DNA of 64,000 bases from an uncultured Bacteroidota bacterium (GTDB lineage Bacteria > Bacteroidota > Bacteroidia > Flavobacteriales > Flavobacteriaceae), in the NCBI GenBank assembly GCA_902635965.1, contig CACPQA010000007.1:1-64000 (forward strand). The letters are read 5' to 3'. Of this stretch, positions 63,254 to 64,000 are shown one piece after another. Below the pieces are notes generated by a model. It was not told the DNA's origin and ran no database searches. It saw only the letters and a program-made list of their open reading frames with translations. The position numbers and the translations under genes were made by a program. Numbering within the stretch: position 1 is the stretch's first letter; each line of letters starts with the position of its first letter.

Positions 63254-64000
63254 TTAAAATTTAAATACCTCTATCTTGTCATTATTTTTAGAAACAAAAA
63301 CATTCTTATCAGATATTAAAATATCTCTAATTTCTCCTTTCACAAAGAAACCTTTTCCATCTCGGTGATATTTAAACTTCAAATTACCAAGATTTTCTAG
63401 GTATAATCCAAAAGAAGCATCGTAAATACCAATTTCTGGTTTTACGTCATATAAATTGCCTCCTAGTAAAATATCTTTATCTCCATCATTGTCAAAATCG
63501 TAACTATTAATTGAATAAACTGGACTAAATTGTGTTTCTTTTGGAATACTTATTTTCTCAAATTCAAATCCCTCCTTTTTTATGTATATTGAAGTCTCTA
63601 ATGTATTAACAATATGGATATCAGATTGGTTAAGAATTTTTTGATCAAAAATCTTGGTTATATCTGCCGTTTTAAATGATTCATAATCGGGGAATTTTTT
63701 CTTTAAGCTTTTAATCTGATCAATCAAATCATGACGTAAGGCGTAAGGGTAATCTTTTCCGTTTTCGGCTTCAAAACAAATTATTCCTTCTCCAAAGCCA
63801 TTTTTATCAAAATCATTATAATATAACCTTAGAGGTTTAGACTTGCTCGCATTAAATCTTGAATTTAAACCATGATTACCAACGATCAAATCATTTTTAC
63901 CATCATTATTTAAATCTGTAATGTGAATTTCGTTCCACCACCCTTTCTCATCTAAAAGTTTATTTTCAATTCGGACGAATTGTGACCCTTCATTTTTAAA
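63254..64000 (-). CDS. FG-GAP repeat protein, C-terminal part (5' end outside window)
   Basis: The frame is open to base 64000 and continues beyond the window, so 248 residues of the C-terminus are visible. They align with the C-terminus of the following gene product: a DLNNDGKNDLIVGNHG repeat, KPLRLYYNDFDKNGFGE, the KKFPDYESF segment that recurs as KKFPNYNNF in the neighbour, and a final FDNDGDKDILLGGN repeat. The two are tandem paralogues. A start within the window (TTG at 63889) is not believable because conserved coding continues upstream. Confidence 0.88.
   Translation of the reverse strand, partial: FKNEGSQFVRIENKLLDEKGWWNEIHITDLNNDGKNDLIVGNHGLNSRFNASKSKPLRLYYNDFDKNGFGEGIICFEAENGKDYPYALRHDLIDQIKSLKKKFPDYESFKTADITKIFDQKILNQSDIHIVNTLETSIYIKKEGFEFEKISIPKETQFSPVYSINSYDFDNDGDKDILLGGNLYDVKPEIGIYDASFGLYLENLGNLKFKYHRDGKGFFVKGEIRDILISDKNVFVSKNNDKIEVFKF

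Overview
The window is chromosomal DNA from a member of the Bacteroidota, most likely a marine flavobacterium. The evidence is a strongly AT-rich composition, SusC/SusD outer-membrane import proteins, a DUF4835 (PorD-like) secretion protein, a protein resembling a type IX secretion sorting signal, split transketolase subunits, and promoters of the Bacteroidota type (TAnnTTTG at -7). I cannot name a species. Genes are packed with gaps mostly under 100 bases; no stretch over 300 bases lacks a gene, and I see no insertion sequence, prophage, integrase or CRISPR array.

Bases 1-43,400 are mainly core genes in short operons on both strands: lipid synthesis and repair (a YbbR-like protein, fabI, recN), secretion and coenzyme A (porD-like, coaBC), rpoZ, bamD, dapA, ligA, prmC, ribD, dnaA, mltG, dapF, an HtrA-type protease, trmD, rplS, icd, murQ, the thrS-infC-rpmI-rplT translation cluster, dnaB, accA, an LptF/LptG permease, tgt, transketolase, shikimate kinase, three tRNA genes (two Lys, one Leu), a carotenoid group (light-sensing MerR/B12 regulator, crtB, crtZ), two periplasmic foldases and guaB. 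Many convergent pairs meet within five bases or overlap, with no visible terminator.

Bases 43,400-46,600 hold a LysE exporter, a DUF3050 protein, an M28 peptidase and an outer-membrane barrel protein. They end at a perfect 12-bp hairpin terminator shared with the opposite strand.

Bases 46,611-64,000 are an accessory block of nine genes, all on the minus strand. In transcription order they encode two FG-GAP/ASPIC-UnbV repeat proteins (the first cut by the window end), a two-haem-motif DUF1549/LamG/DUF1553 lipoprotein, a Tat-exported DUF1501 protein, a Tat-exported beta-propeller, a DUF2231 membrane protein fused to a c-type haem motif and leucine-rich repeats, a vanadium-haloperoxidase-like lipoprotein, and a SusC/SusD pair. 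No glycoside hydrolase, polysaccharide lyase or sulfatase is seen. The parts suggest surface binding, periplasmic redox or hydrolytic processing, and TonB-driven uptake of an unknown substrate. This is the most promising candidate for an undescribed system in the window.
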